A stretch of 53,396 nucleotides of DNA from Oligoflexia bacterium (GTDB taxonomy: Bacteria; Bdellovibrionota; UBA1018): contig CAITVN010000241.1 of the NCBI GenBank assembly GCA_903895855.1, positions 1-53,396 on the forward strand, read 5' to 3'. Under the pieces are notes generated by a model. The model saw only the letters and a program-made list of their open reading frames with translations, did no database searches and had not been told where the DNA came from. Position numbers and translations under genes: made by a program. Positions 9,101-18,327 of the stretch are shown in pieces; the first letter of the stretch is position 1, and every line of letters starts with the position of its first letter.

Positions 9101-10222
9101 CTCGAGTTGCTCGACCATCGCCTTAAAACCATAACCATCATTGACCCAATAACAATGAGAAGCCAACTTCACTGCTTGAGTCATGTGTGCCGAACCACTC
9201 ACGTGACTCTGAGTTGAACTCACACCAAAAAGAATGTTCTCGTGAAACTGCACCCGCTCGTCATTTTCACTCTGCCCGCCGTGAGCTGCATTAGAATTTT
9301 TGGCAAAGCGCTTTTCAGGAAACATCTTCTCGAGTGCCTGCTTCATTCTACGAAATTTCTTGGCGATGAGGTGATTGTCTTCGCACTCTTCAGAGGTTAA
9401 TGAAATCGTCCAAATTGATTTCTTTCCGCCAGCGAAAAAATGTCCCCAAACCCTTCGATCAAATTCTTCGCCTGAGTCACGGTTGATGACACAGCAAAGC
9501 CCCTCTTGAATCTGAATTGAACTATTTTGCTGGCTCGTCTCAGCACTCGCAGGTTCATCAGTATGGTTGAAGACAGCTTGTAGCACACCAAACGCATGCC
9601 GTCCGCGCCCCAATGAATGGCCTTTAACTAAAATATCATGGGCTTTCAGCGCGACCGATTGAACGACCGTATACTTATCGCAAAATATCACCTCACGAGC
9701 CTTCAGTTGTTCGCCGCTCGCAAGAGTCAAATTGACCTCGTCGTCAACTTGCTCAATCTCCTGCACCAAATCGGCTTCTCGTTTTTCAACTTTATCAACC
9801 AGTCGTAGCCGCAACTGTTCTTCTAACTCGTACAGCGATCCGCGCACAAAACGGGCTTGAGACTGCAAGGCAAAAACCCGCTCACCAAGCCACAAATCTT
9901 CAGTCACACTATTGTCAAAGGCCCAGTTAGGGACTCTCCACGATTTGTTGCGAAATTCGCGCAGATAGTCACCCGTCTCAATAGGCCCCAAATCACAGTC
10001 GTAAGCTTGCGCCAAGGTTCTAAAAAAATCAGGACATTTTTCGGATTCGAAAAAAGGCAGTGTAGGAGCTAATTTGGCGCCAGAAGAGGTTAACCACAGG
10101 CAATTCGACTCGGGAAACTTTCGAAGATGATCAGCTAGGTAAAAAACTGAAACACTCGAATCGCCCACCACCACGCAATCGAAAAACTGATTTTTCTTAA
10201 CTCTTTGCGACATTTTTTGCAT
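9008..10222 (-). CDS. Putative dinucleotide-binding oxidoreductase-like protein, unknown function
   Basis: 404 residues. The N-terminus (FFDCVVVGDSSVSVFYLADHL) resembles the beta-alpha-beta start of FAD/NAD Rossmann proteins but lacks a clean GxGxxG. Later segments such as SGEQLKAREVIFCDK resemble the strand that in FAD amine-oxidase-like proteins leads back to the cofactor. No catalytic motif is recognisable, so the function is unknown. AGGGG lies about 8 nt before the ATG at 10222. It is 34 bp downstream of lysC on the same strand and probably cotranscribed. Its 3' end overlaps the convergent ComF gene by 93 bp. Confidence 0.7.
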   Translation of the reverse strand: MQKMSQRVKKNQFFDCVVVGDSSVSVFYLADHLRKFPESNCLWLTSSGAKLAPTLPFFESEKCPDFFRTLAQAYDCDLGPIETGDYLREFRNKSWRVPNWAFDNSVTEDLWLGERVFALQSQARFVRGSLYELEEQLRLRLVDKVEKREADLVQEIEQVDDEVNLTLASGEQLKAREVIFCDKYTVVQSVALKAHDILVKGHSLGRGRHAFGVLQAVFNHTDEPASAETSQQNSSIQIQEGLCCVINRDSGEEFDRRVWGHFFAGGKKSIWTISLTSEECEDNHLIAKKFRRMKQALEKMFPEKRFAKNSNAAHGGQSENDERVQFHENILFGVSSTQSHVSGSAHMTQAVKLASHCYWVNDGYGFKAMVEQLESIDKTRLGLKQVLTQQGSEAEAVSVEVSCS

Positions 10223-10256
10223 CGATAGCCCCTATCCCTCGTTTAACTCGCCGCCT

Positions 10257-11480
10257 TCAAGCACCGATCAAATTCGCGTGCACAGCCTTGACCGCATCAT
10301 GACCTCTTTGACGTGCGAGCGCAACCGTGAGACTCAAGGTATTCGCTGAAATTCGAAAAATCTCTATATTTTCTTTGCCCAAACAATCGACCAGACTCAA
10401 GATTGCCTGCCCATCTTGGGCAAATCGACCGCCGCTCACCGTCAAAGGAGCCAAATCTGGCCTAAATTTCCAACTTTTGACAAACCCGTCCCGAGCTAAT
10501 TTTTCAAGTCCCTTGCCCCATTGTTCTTCACTCGATCGGTCATAAAACAGAGTCACCTCATTTTTTGCATATACCGGCGACAAACATTTCAAATGCAACC
10601 TCGCACTCAGTTCTATAACGCTAGTCAACGCTCCTGCTCGCTCGAGACACACCTCGAGCAAGCCGAGACTTTCATCTAGACTCACACCATCGAAGATTAC
10701 TTTTTCCATTTTACTCGTTTCTGAACTTGGGTTGCTCATGACCAATTTTGTTCCCGGTTGCGAAAAATCTAAACTACTTCGAATGACCATCGGAACCCGA
10801 AACTGTCTTGCTAATTCTACACATCGCGAATGTAGTACCCCGGCGCCTGACCACGAAAGCTCAAGCATCTGATCTATTGAAACCGCTAGTCTGGGCTTGG
10901 CTGATTTCACCAGTCGGGGATCAGCCGTATAGATACCATCAACATCGGTGTAGATTTCACAGACATCTGCCTTTAAATTCACGGCCAGCGCTACAGCGGT
11001 GGTGTCTGACCCCCCTCTTCCGAGAGTGGTTATCTCTTTGCTTTGACTCACGCCTTGAAATCCCGCCACGATCACTACTTTATTCTCTTTTAAGCCCTCA
11101 CGAATGCGATCACCACGAATCATTTTGATTCTAGCGTTGCGATGACTCTCGTCAGTAATAATTCCCGACTGTGAGCCCGTCAGAGAAAATGCCGGTACGT
11201 CAATTTTTCGAAGCGCCATTGACAGCAGCGCCATTGAAATGCGCTCGCCAGTAGAAAGAAGCATATCCATCTCGCGACCGTAGGGGTCTTCAGCCTCAAC
11301 ACCCTCGGTCACTTCGCTGGCCAGTGCAATCAAATCGTCTGTCGATTGCCCCATCGCCGATACAACAATGACTAGCTGATGCCCAGCTTCTCGGGTGTTC
11401 TTGATATGCGAAGCGACCGCTCTCATGCGAGCCGGCGTACCAACAGAAGTGCCTCCATATTTTTGAACAATGAGCGCCAC
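10257..11480 (-). CDS. lysC: Aspartate kinase
   Basis: 407 residues from GTG 11480, giving the classic start ALIVQKYGGTSVG; a TTG three codons earlier is possible. The enzyme phosphorylates L-aspartate with ATP, the first step to lysine, diaminopimelate, threonine and methionine. Visible motifs: KYGGTS (ATP/aspartate binding), STGERIS, FQGVSQSKEITTLGRGGSDTTAVALA, and EIYTDVDGIYTADPRLV. The last about 150 residues fit two ACT domains for feedback control by end products. Length matches monofunctional bacterial enzymes. It sits between a CheA-type kinase gene (54 bp upstream) and the dinucleotide-binding-like gene, all on the minus strand. Confidence 0.96.
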   Translation of the reverse strand: MALIVQKYGGTSVGTPARMRAVASHIKNTREAGHQLVIVVSAMGQSTDDLIALASEVTEGVEAEDPYGREMDMLLSTGERISMALLSMALRKIDVPAFSLTGSQSGIITDESHRNARIKMIRGDRIREGLKENKVVIVAGFQGVSQSKEITTLGRGGSDTTAVALAVNLKADVCEIYTDVDGIYTADPRLVKSAKPRLAVSIDQMLELSWSGAGVLHSRCVELARQFRVPMVIRSSLDFSQPGTKLVMSNPSSETSKMEKVIFDGVSLDESLGLLEVCLERAGALTSVIELSARLHLKCLSPVYAKNEVTLFYDRSSEEQWGKGLEKLARDGFVKSWKFRPDLAPLTVSGGRFAQDGQAILSLVDCLGKENIEIFRISANTLSLTVALARQRGHDAVKAVHANLIGA

Positions 11481-11533
11481 GTGGGTCAAGTTAACGCAGA
11501 CCTTAGCTTCGGGTCAAGAGGCCAAAAAAACCC

Positions 11534-14206
11534 TCACGCGGCAAACTTTCTTTCAGCCAAATCTGAAGTTGAACCCGTGACCTCTTCAACCATGACAGAT
11601 TCATTCAAAAATAGCTCATTAAGGCTCACTAATGTGACCGTTCGGTCTTTCAGCAGTAAAGACCCTTTTACTCCGACTCTTTTTTGAATCAATTGATGCA
11701 CCTTCATGTCGCAGTCTGTGGTATCAACCACCGACTTGATCAAAACACCGACGAGATTGCTATAGATGTCGCCAGAAGAATCAGACCTCGCTCGCAGCCC
11801 AGGGTGTTCAACCACTAAGATCATTGCCTGACCTGCGGCCTGACCTATCGAACTTGGCTTCAAAATCGCGGGCAAACCCAGCTCAGTCGCCAAGTCAATT
11901 ATCGGAATCGTTTTTCCGCGATAAGCCATCAGTGCCTGATTGCCGACGACTTGAATCTGTTTGAAATTGATTTCTTCAAGTCTGAGAACGTCTGACTGCG
12001 AAATGGCAAAGACCTCGGGGCCATCTATGTCGAACAAAATAATGGGTTTGAAATCTTCAAATTCACGGTCTTTTTCTCGCTCGTGCCGATCATTGCGTTC
12101 AGTGCTCTGATGGGTCAACTTTCGCACCTTCGCTACTCCATCGGGATCAAGAATGAGTCCGACTGTGCCATCAGCTTGAAAGGTGGCCCCTTTGAAAATT
12201 TCAAGTGACTTTAGGCTATTCGAAAGCCCTTTCACGACGGCATCTTCTGAGTCTTCAATCTTATCGACAATAAGCCCATACACTGTTCTATCTGAGGTCT
12301 TCAGAACCACAATGTTCACTTCACCCTTTGGATCAAGGGGCAACTCCCTTTTATTAATCAAAGCGCGAGCACTCACCAGCGGCACCACTTTACCTGACAG
12401 GCGTAAGAAAGTTGAACCCTCTAGAAATTGAATGAGATCATGAAAATTGGCCTCATTGGCTTGTATCACTCGAACGACATTATCTTGAGGTATGCCAAAA
12501 AGGTATTCGCCGCACTGAACCGTTAAACACTGAGCAATGAGCGTTGACTTTGGAATCGGCAAAGTAATGACAAATCGGCTACCTTTTCCGCAAATTGACT
12601 GAGTTTCAATTTTTCCACCCAGTGCTCGTGCACTCTCTTCGACAGCCGAGAGCCCAACACCTCGACCTGAAATGTCTGTCACTTGCGCAGCAGTTGAAAA
12701 CCCAGGATCAAAAATCATGTGAATCAGTGCTTCAGAACTCCAACTCGCCAGCTGAGATTCAGTATACCGACCGCTAGAGATGAGTTTCTTTCGAATCACT
12801 TCAGGTGAAATGCCTTTTCCATCATCTTCAATTACCACTTGAATCATCTCGCCGTGAGGGCGCGCTTGAATTTTTATAGTGCCGATTGCGGGCTTTCCTG
12901 CTGCCACTCTCTCCTCCGGCGATTCAATTCCGTGATCTGCGCTGTTGCGAATCAAGTGAATGAACGAATGAGTCAAAACATCTGCTATAGCCATCTCGAC
13001 GAGCAAAGCATCACCATCAACAATCAAATTAACCTGCTTTTTCAGCTGTCTTGAAACATCTCGAACGGTTCGGTAAAGGGGCTTCACGATCGAGCCGATG
13101 CTGACCTTTCTGAGGTCGCCGATCTGATTTTGCAAAGTAGAATTGACTTTGTGCAACTCACTCAGTAATTCACCCAATAAATGAACATCGCGATCAGAAG
13201 AGTAATTGTGCTCGACCGCACGTTGAACCTTATTAATCATATTGCGCAAAACGGTGACCTCTCCGGAGGTCATCACAAACTGGTCGAGTAGGCTCATCGG
13301 AACGCGAATCTCTGTATTCGATTTGACCGTCGACCTTGCGACGTCGGTAGGCCCGTTGGGCATTTTCACACCAATCTGCAAGTCGGCCAATGAGTCTGAT
13401 TTTACTCCAATGCGTTCAAACTTCTGAACTTCGCTGCTGATATCAGTCGTCAGGTGTTCGCCTGACCTTAGTTCACCCGCTAAACGCTTAATCACGTCAA
13501 GCCCTGCCAGTAACTGAGATACAACCGCAGACGAAACTTCGAGCTCGCCCTTTTTCAATCTCCCTAAGAAATCTTCGTATTTGTGACAATAGCGATGAAA
13601 CGTTTTCGGATCAAAAAAACCACTGGTGCCTTTTAATGTGTGAATTTTTCCAAAAACGGTATTCAGTAACTCCAACTGATTGGGGGCAGTTTCAAGGTCG
13701 AGCAAACACCCTTCGATCGCCTCAATCATTGCCACTGACTCATCTAAGAAACCCACTAACAACTCGCCGTCTTCAGCGATCGCCGTCGCGCGAGGTATCC
13801 CCTCTTTTATGATAAACTGGTAGAGTTCTGCATCTGCTACCGGCTTTTCGATGAGTGCTGAAATCTTGTATTTCACTGCACTGAGCGCCAATTTTTTGTC
13901 AATCGCCCCCGAAATAATGGCGAACGGCAACTGGCACCCCGCTTCGAGCAATTTCTCGCGAAGCTCAAACCCAGTCAGGCCGGGCATTTGAAAATCTGAC
14001 AAAACAAAGCAAATTCGTGCCTGATTGTCGAGAATAAACTGACAAGCCTCAGTCGGCGAAGTCGACGTGTACAATTCTAAACCCAAATCAGAGAGCCGAT
14101 CGGTCATCAAATCAATTTGTTCTTGAGAATCATCAATATAGACACCGTAGGCCCTGTGCGTCTTCAAGATCTCGTCTAGCTTACTCTTTAGATTAGGTTT
14201 CATCAT
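11534..14206 (-). CDS. CheA-type hybrid kinase: receiver-Hpt-kinase-CheW-CheW
   Basis: 890 residues. Domain order: receiver 15-135 (Asp71 in VLSDFQMPGLTG, KP at 121); Hpt about 145-255 with His189 (KIHTLKGTSGFF); CheA dimerisation 298-365; HATPase 365-552 with N box HLIRNSADHGIES, G1 box IEDDGKGIS and G2 box DISGRGVGLSAV; a first CheW-like domain about 555-690; a second about 735-875. The P2 docking domain for CheY/CheB is absent. The N-terminal receiver suggests that another phosphodonor gates it, or that it is its own phosphate sink. It is divergent from the receiver-DHp gene at 14333 and 1.6 kb from the che operon end. All kinase motifs look intact. Confidence 0.93.
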   Translation of the reverse strand: MMKPNLKSKLDEILKTHRAYGVYIDDSQEQIDLMTDRLSDLGLELYTSTSPTEACQFILDNQARICFVLSDFQMPGLTGFELREKLLEAGCQLPFAIISGAIDKKLALSAVKYKISALIEKPVADAELYQFIIKEGIPRATAIAEDGELLVGFLDESVAMIEAIEGCLLDLETAPNQLELLNTVFGKIHTLKGTSGFFDPKTFHRYCHKYEDFLGRLKKGELEVSSAVVSQLLAGLDVIKRLAGELRSGEHLTTDISSEVQKFERIGVKSDSLADLQIGVKMPNGPTDVARSTVKSNTEIRVPMSLLDQFVMTSGEVTVLRNMINKVQRAVEHNYSSDRDVHLLGELLSELHKVNSTLQNQIGDLRKVSIGSIVKPLYRTVRDVSRQLKKQVNLIVDGDALLVEMAIADVLTHSFIHLIRNSADHGIESPEERVAAGKPAIGTIKIQARPHGEMIQVVIEDDGKGISPEVIRKKLISSGRYTESQLASWSSEALIHMIFDPGFSTAAQVTDISGRGVGLSAVEESARALGGKIETQSICGKGSRFVITLPIPKSTLIAQCLTVQCGEYLFGIPQDNVVRVIQANEANFHDLIQFLEGSTFLRLSGKVVPLVSARALINKRELPLDPKGEVNIVVLKTSDRTVYGLIVDKIEDSEDAVVKGLSNSLKSLEIFKGATFQADGTVGLILDPDGVAKVRKLTHQSTERNDRHEREKDREFEDFKPIILFDIDGPEVFAISQSDVLRLEEINFKQIQVVGNQALMAYRGKTIPIIDLATELGLPAILKPSSIGQAAGQAMILVVEHPGLRARSDSSGDIYSNLVGVLIKSVVDTTDCDMKVHQLIQKRVGVKGSLLLKDRTVTLVSLNELFLNESVMVEEVTGSTSDLAERKFAA

Positions 14207-14332
14207 TTTCCAATCTGCCTATCGGAAAGTCCCCCCCAACACCTAAGGTAATTCTTAAGATCAAAATTAGCGCTCAAAAAAAATCGCCAAAAGCCGATAA
14301 TTTGCAAAGAGAGGAGCCCGTAGGCAGACTTC

Positions 14333-15019
14333 ATGGATACGATTTCGAGTCACACAGCAAAATTGCTTTCACTGGTCAAAGACAAAAAGATCTTTCTCGT
14401 CGACGACAGCCGTTCTTACGGGGCCGGCATGACCGAAATTCTTAGGAGTTTTGGCTGTGAAGTTCACTTTTGCTCGAAGCCTCTGAACGCGCTCGAAGAG
14501 GCGACTGAATACCAACCCGACGTGATTATGTCAGATTTTGAAATGCCAGAAATCAATGGTCCAGAAATGATTCGCCGTTTTCGATGCGAAGAAGTGTTTT
14601 TACTGGTCCCGATTCTCATTCTCACCGGAAGGGCTGATGAAAGTCGAATCTTAGAGGCCATTTCATCGGGCGCAGACGAAATCATGACCAAAGATTCTAA
14701 ACAACATGCAATCATGGCAAAAATTTGCGCCATGATTCGCCTAAGAAATCTCAATAAAGCGGCCGCAAAATCGAAACAGTGGGATGCAGTCAAAGCCATG
14801 ATCGGCACTTACAAACATGAGTTTGGCAATGTCCTCACCATTCTCGAAGGAAATTATAAACGGCTTGAACGCGCTAATCACTTTGAGACCACCGACCCGG
14901 CAGTCAAAGTGAAAGAGTCATTCGTAAGAATCAGAGACATCTTGAAGAAACTCGACGCATTACGTGATTATGAAGAATCTGAATACACGGGCAGCGACAA
15001 AATTCTCAAAATCTCATGA
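14333..15019 (+). CDS. Response regulator with C-terminal DHp-like (histidine phosphotransfer) domain
   Basis: 228 residues. Receiver about 18-135: acidic pair Asp24-Asp25, phospho-acceptor Asp68 (VIMSDFEMPEINGP), Thr98 (ILTGR), Lys120 (IMTKD). After a basic linker, residues 155-215 read YKHEFGNVLTILEGNYKRL and later VRIRDILKKLDALRDYEE. The pattern matches a HisKA/DHp hairpin: an H box with His162 followed by Glu-x-x-Asn, then a second amphipathic helix. No ATPase domain follows. It could be a Spo0B- or ChpT-like phosphotransfer hairpin fused to its receiver, or just a dimerisation device. The ATG is the first after an in-frame stop; no good Shine-Dalgarno is near. It is divergent from the hybrid CheA. 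Confidence 0.85.
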   Translation: MDTISSHTAKLLSLVKDKKIFLVDDSRSYGAGMTEILRSFGCEVHFCSKPLNALEEATEYQPDVIMSDFEMPEINGPEMIRRFRCEEVFLLVPILILTGRADESRILEAISSGADEIMTKDSKQHAIMAKICAMIRLRNLNKAAAKSKQWDAVKAMIGTYKHEFGNVLTILEGNYKRLERANHFETTDPAVKVKESFVRIRDILKKLDALRDYEESEYTGSDKILKIS

Positions 15020-15044
15020 CTACGAATTTCGACTTGGCCACACG

Positions 15045-15881
15045 CTACGGCTTCTGAAAGTAGACCCCATTCAAATGCTGCTTTTGTTTAAATTTGTCTG
15101 AAATTCCAAGTAAACTCTCAGCGGCGCCTAAGATAAGAACGCCTCCCGGATGAAGCAAGTCAAAGAGCTTCTGAATCACGATTTTTTTGTTCTCGACTTG
15201 CTGATAAATGAGAACATTTCGGCAGAAAATAATATCAAACGTACCGAGCAGCGGAAACGGTTCAAGCAAGTTGATTTTTCGAGTTTGAATGCGGCGCCTC
15301 AAGGCGGCTTTGATGGTCCACTGAGATTCTTCATCGCGATCAAAATATTGAACCAGTAATTTCGCGGCTAACCCGCGCTGAACTTCAAGTTGGCTGTATT
15401 TACCTTGCTCAACCCGCTTCAAAACACGCTCGCTAAAATCAGAGCAAAACAAAGAAAAATCAGGCCACGGCTGTCCTGAAGCACTTTTTTCTGCGATTTT
15501 TTGATCAAATAGCATTGCAATCGAATAGGCTTCCTGACCAGTGCTGGCGGCGGCACTCCAGATCTTCAAGTGCGACTTACCCGGACTCGCTGCAATCATT
15601 TCAGGGACGATCGCCTCTTCGAGTGCCTTAAAAATTCCGGGATCTCGATAAAATGACGTCTCGTTATTCGTCGCAAGATCTAAAAGTAGGTCTTTGGCAA
15701 CCGGCGATAACCCCACTCGAAACTGCTCAAAAAGTTGAATGGTCGATGCGAAGCTCAAACTTTTTGAAGCCTCTTCTAAGCGGTGTTCGAGTTGAAAATA
15801 ATTGACCTCAGAATAGACAATTCCTGTCTCTTTTTCGATCATCTCAGCAATGGTTTTAAGTTGGTTTGGTTGTAGGCCCAT
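15045..15881 (-). CDS. cheR: Chemoreceptor glutamate methyltransferase CheR
   Basis: 278 residues, the normal length. It methylates receptor glutamates using SAM, raising kinase activity during adaptation. Visible: N-terminal helical domain; NNETSFYRDPGIF (signature NETxFFR); SAM-binding WSAAASTGQEAYSIAML (the usual CSTGEE is ASTGQE here); and FDIIFCRNVLIYQQ. There is no beta-subdomain tail pentapeptide or TPR extension. It is the last gene of the minus-strand che operon, 5 bp after cheY, with its Shine-Dalgarno (AAGGGG) inside the cheY 3' end, implying translational coupling. Confidence 0.95.
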   Translation of the reverse strand: MGLQPNQLKTIAEMIEKETGIVYSEVNYFQLEHRLEEASKSLSFASTIQLFEQFRVGLSPVAKDLLLDLATNNETSFYRDPGIFKALEEAIVPEMIAASPGKSHLKIWSAAASTGQEAYSIAMLFDQKIAEKSASGQPWPDFSLFCSDFSERVLKRVEQGKYSQLEVQRGLAAKLLVQYFDRDEESQWTIKAALRRRIQTRKINLLEPFPLLGTFDIIFCRNVLIYQQVENKKIVIQKLFDLLHPGGVLILGAAESLLGISDKFKQKQHLNGVYFQKP

Positions 15882-15886
15882 ATGGA

Positions 15887-16264
15887 TTACCCCTTAAGAA
15901 CCGACTCTAATTTTTCAATTAAGATATCTGGCGTCACCGGCTTCATCACGTACTCACTCACACCCGCTTCTAACATCTGAGTCAAATCTTCAATTTTACT
16001 TTTTGAAGTCATCATAACAACAGGAGTGGTTAACTTCAAAAGTTTGAATTGCTGAAAGGTTTCTGGGCCAGTCATAATCGGCATTTCCCAATCTAGGCAA
16101 ATGACATCAAATTGATCAAGACCTTGAGAAATGAGTTCAACCGCCTGCTTGCCGTCGTAAACTGAAGAAATTTGCACACCTTTTTCTTTCAAAGCATCTC
16201 GCACAAAAGCATGAATCGCTTTAGAGTCATCGACTACCAGTAGTTTTTTTCCTTGCAGCTTCAT
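15887..16264 (-). CDS. cheY: CheY-like single-domain response regulator
   Basis: 125 residues, receiver only. Acidic pair Asp12-Asp13 (VVDDSKAIH), phospho-acceptor Asp58 (VICLDWEMPIMTGP), switch Thr86 (VVMMTSKSK), aromatic switch Tyr105 and Lys108 (YVMKPV). As a stand-alone receiver it should take phosphate from CheA and act on an output such as a motor or a motility-polarity complex. It is packed between the MshEN-like gene (2 bp) and cheR (5 bp). Confidence 0.93.
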   Translation of the reverse strand: MKLQGKKLLVVDDSKAIHAFVRDALKEKGVQISSVYDGKQAVELISQGLDQFDVICLDWEMPIMTGPETFQQFKLLKLTTPVVMMTSKSKIEDLTQMLEAGVSEYVMKPVTPDILIEKLESVLKG

Positions 16265-16266
16265 AC

Positions 16267-17133
16267 TTATTTTGCCCCCTCGAGCTTAGCCAAGATGTCT
16301 TGATAGACAGCACTCAACTCTTGATTCTTGCTGGCAAACACTTCTGCCTGCTCGACTGCAAGACTCGCCGCCACACTTTCGCACCAACGCATGACTGGCT
16401 TTGCCAACAAGGCCATTACTTTGATCGCAACACCACCGTCACTAGAAAGCTTCGCAGAGGCTGCTGAGTATTTCTGCTCAAATAGCTTCAACAATTTCGA
16501 AGTTGCCCCTAGCTGTGCAAGAACCGCCACGCCGACAACCTGATGAACATCATGACTCAATGCTTCAACCACAAGGTCAGTCGGACTCGATTCAATAAAC
16601 TCCATACTCGTTAAAAACCGCGATGCAAAATCGGGGGTAACCAATTCACAATACCCTGCGGCGAGCGACTGATCAACCTGCTGACTAAACACCACTGTGG
16701 ATGACTGCACCGCTGCTGCTGGCTGTACGACCGCTGCTGGACTCGAAAAAACTTGAGCTTTTGGTGCCTCATTGACATGACTTGACAAAAATTCATCTAG
16801 CGCTCTCGTCAAAATTTCATAAGTAGTCGCGCCATTTTTTACCAGAATTTCACCGATTGGCGGCCTCGACTGCCTAAGGCCTTGATCTAACTTTTTCTCA
16901 AATTCGGCATTCCATTTACCGATCTCACTCGCCGCTCGCCGAAATTCAATTTGATTGCGACTCTGTTCACCCATGACCAATAAAATATCAGCGGCACTCA
17001 AGATTTTAGATTCGAATACGACTTCTGCCGGCGACTTGGCGAGTTTCTGCTGTTGCACGAGTGCCTTGACAAGGTCATCAGCTTTCACGTGACCACCCTC
17101 TACTAAATACTCTCCAAACAACTTATTACTCAC
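16267..17133 (-). CDS. Che-operon protein with MshEN-like N-terminal repeats
   Basis: 288 residues from GTG 17133, five bases after the cheB stop, with a G-rich Shine-Dalgarno overlapping that stop. The open frame runs further upstream inside cheB, but that would overlap it by 43 nt. Residues 4-28 (KLFGEYLVEGGHVKADDLVK, then ALVQQ) fit the MshEN pattern LFGxxLVxxGxVxxxxLxxALxxQ. A second weaker copy starts at PPIGEILVKNGATTYEILTRAL. In MshE and related ATPases this fold binds c-di-GMP. The C-terminal half (about 150-288) is Ala/Val/Ser-rich and helical; residues near SMEFIESSPTDLVVEALSHD may be a CheX/CheC-like or purely structural domain, which I cannot decide. Its position says it modulates the pathway. 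Confidence 0.78.
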   Translation of the reverse strand: MSNKLFGEYLVEGGHVKADDLVKALVQQQKLAKSPAEVVFESKILSAADILLVMGEQSRNQIEFRRAASEIGKWNAEFEKKLDQGLRQSRPPIGEILVKNGATTYEILTRALDEFLSSHVNEAPKAQVFSSPAAVVQPAAAVQSSTVVFSQQVDQSLAAGYCELVTPDFASRFLTSMEFIESSPTDLVVEALSHDVHQVVGVAVLAQLGATSKLLKLFEQKYSAASAKLSSDGGVAIKVMALLAKPVMRWCESVAASLAVEQAEVFASKNQELSAVYQDILAKLEGAK

Positions 17134-17138
17134 AGCAA

Positions 17139-18305
17139 CTACCCACCCTTCCCGTTTCGCCACGCCATTCGTTTGAGGCAACCACCTATTTCGGCTGGTG
17201 TACCTTGACCATCAAATAGGCCTAGCCTATGCACTGCCCCAGGCATTCCAAAAACAACACAAGACTCTTGATTCTGAATCATGATCGCGCCACCAGCGTC
17301 TTTGATCGCTTGAGCACCCACACACCCATCTTCGCCCATGCCGGTCAAGACAACGCCCATGCACTTTCGACCAAAGACCTTAGCCGCCGCCTCAAAGAGA
17401 TAGTCTGCAGCCGGCCTCACTGAATTTCTTTGGGGGGCTTGATCAAGCTTTGTCTTCACGATTCCTGGCCAAATGCCCTCTATAGATAAGTGAAAATCAC
17501 CTGGCGCCACATAAATTTGATTTGCACTCAACACTTCGCCATTTTTCGCTTCACGACTGGGAATGCCTGTGACATCTCCAAGCCGTTTTGCCAAACTTGC
17601 CGTAAAGACTGGAGGCATGTGCTGCGCAATCAAAATGGGCACTCCAACTGGGCCTTGGATTTGAGAAAAAACCAAATCTAAAGCAGCCGGGCCCCCCGTA
17701 GATGAAGCAATCACAATCACATCTGGAATAAAAGTCTCGAGCATCACTGATCGAGACTGACTCACAGTGGCCGGTGCTTGAGAAGTCGCAAAAGGCCTTC
17801 GAGTTTCAACTTGAGAAGTCGAAACCGATGGCACACTAAACAATGAACCGCTTGCCGAGGTTGGCGCGGTTTCACCTTGAAAGCCGGATGCACCGGCACC
17901 CGATTCTCTCATGAACTGCATGACTTTTGGCATCAGTGCTTGCCGAATCACTTCTGGCGCATTCTCGGGGGTTAAACCTGCCCCGCCCGGCTTTGCAACA
18001 AAATCGTCAGCTCCACTAACCAACGCCTCAAGGGTTTTATCGGCTCCTCTACTAGTCTGTGAAGAGAACATGATGACTCTGACAGGAAACCCCGCCTTAC
18101 GAATTTCTTTCAAGACTTGAATGCCGTCTTGATCTGGCATTTCGACATCAAGGGTCACCAAGTCGACACTTAGCTGACTCAGCTTTTGCAGAGCAATCGA
18201 TCCGTTCGGAGCAGTGCCAGCCACCACAACGCCAGGGATGCCGCCCAAGGCAGCCGATATCTGACTCCGAAACACAACTGAATCATCAACCACTAGAACT
18301 CTCAT
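17139..18305 (-). CDS. cheB: Chemotaxis response regulator protein-glutamate methylesterase CheB
   Basis: 388 residues from ATG 18305 (MRVLVVDDS); a longer frame adds a tail with no homology. Receiver 1-125 with Asp53 (LVTLDVEMPDQDG) and Lys105. A Ser/Thr/Gln-rich linker (130-190) leads to the methylesterase domain with the catalytic triad Ser202 (IASSTGGPAAL), His229 (LIAQHMPPVFT) and Asp326 (TGMGEDGCVG). It removes methyl groups from, and deamidates, receptor glutamines, and is activated by CheA phosphorylation. It lies 22 bp after the chemoreceptor gene and is tightly coupled to the next gene. Confidence 0.96.
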   Translation of the reverse strand: MRVLVVDDSVVFRSQISAALGGIPGVVVAGTAPNGSIALQKLSQLSVDLVTLDVEMPDQDGIQVLKEIRKAGFPVRVIMFSSQTSRGADKTLEALVSGADDFVAKPGGAGLTPENAPEVIRQALMPKVMQFMRESGAGASGFQGETAPTSASGSLFSVPSVSTSQVETRRPFATSQAPATVSQSRSVMLETFIPDVIVIASSTGGPAALDLVFSQIQGPVGVPILIAQHMPPVFTASLAKRLGDVTGIPSREAKNGEVLSANQIYVAPGDFHLSIEGIWPGIVKTKLDQAPQRNSVRPAADYLFEAAAKVFGRKCMGVVLTGMGEDGCVGAQAIKDAGGAIMIQNQESCVVFGMPGAVHRLGLFDGQGTPAEIGGCLKRMAWRNGKGG

Positions 18306-18327
18306 CTTGTTCTCTTTCTCACCCTTC

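Noticed and set aside
15887..16264. CheY and the other receivers as possible DNA-binding regulators.
   Set aside because: Only the regulator at 4526-5215 has a winged-helix output domain; the others in the island have none.
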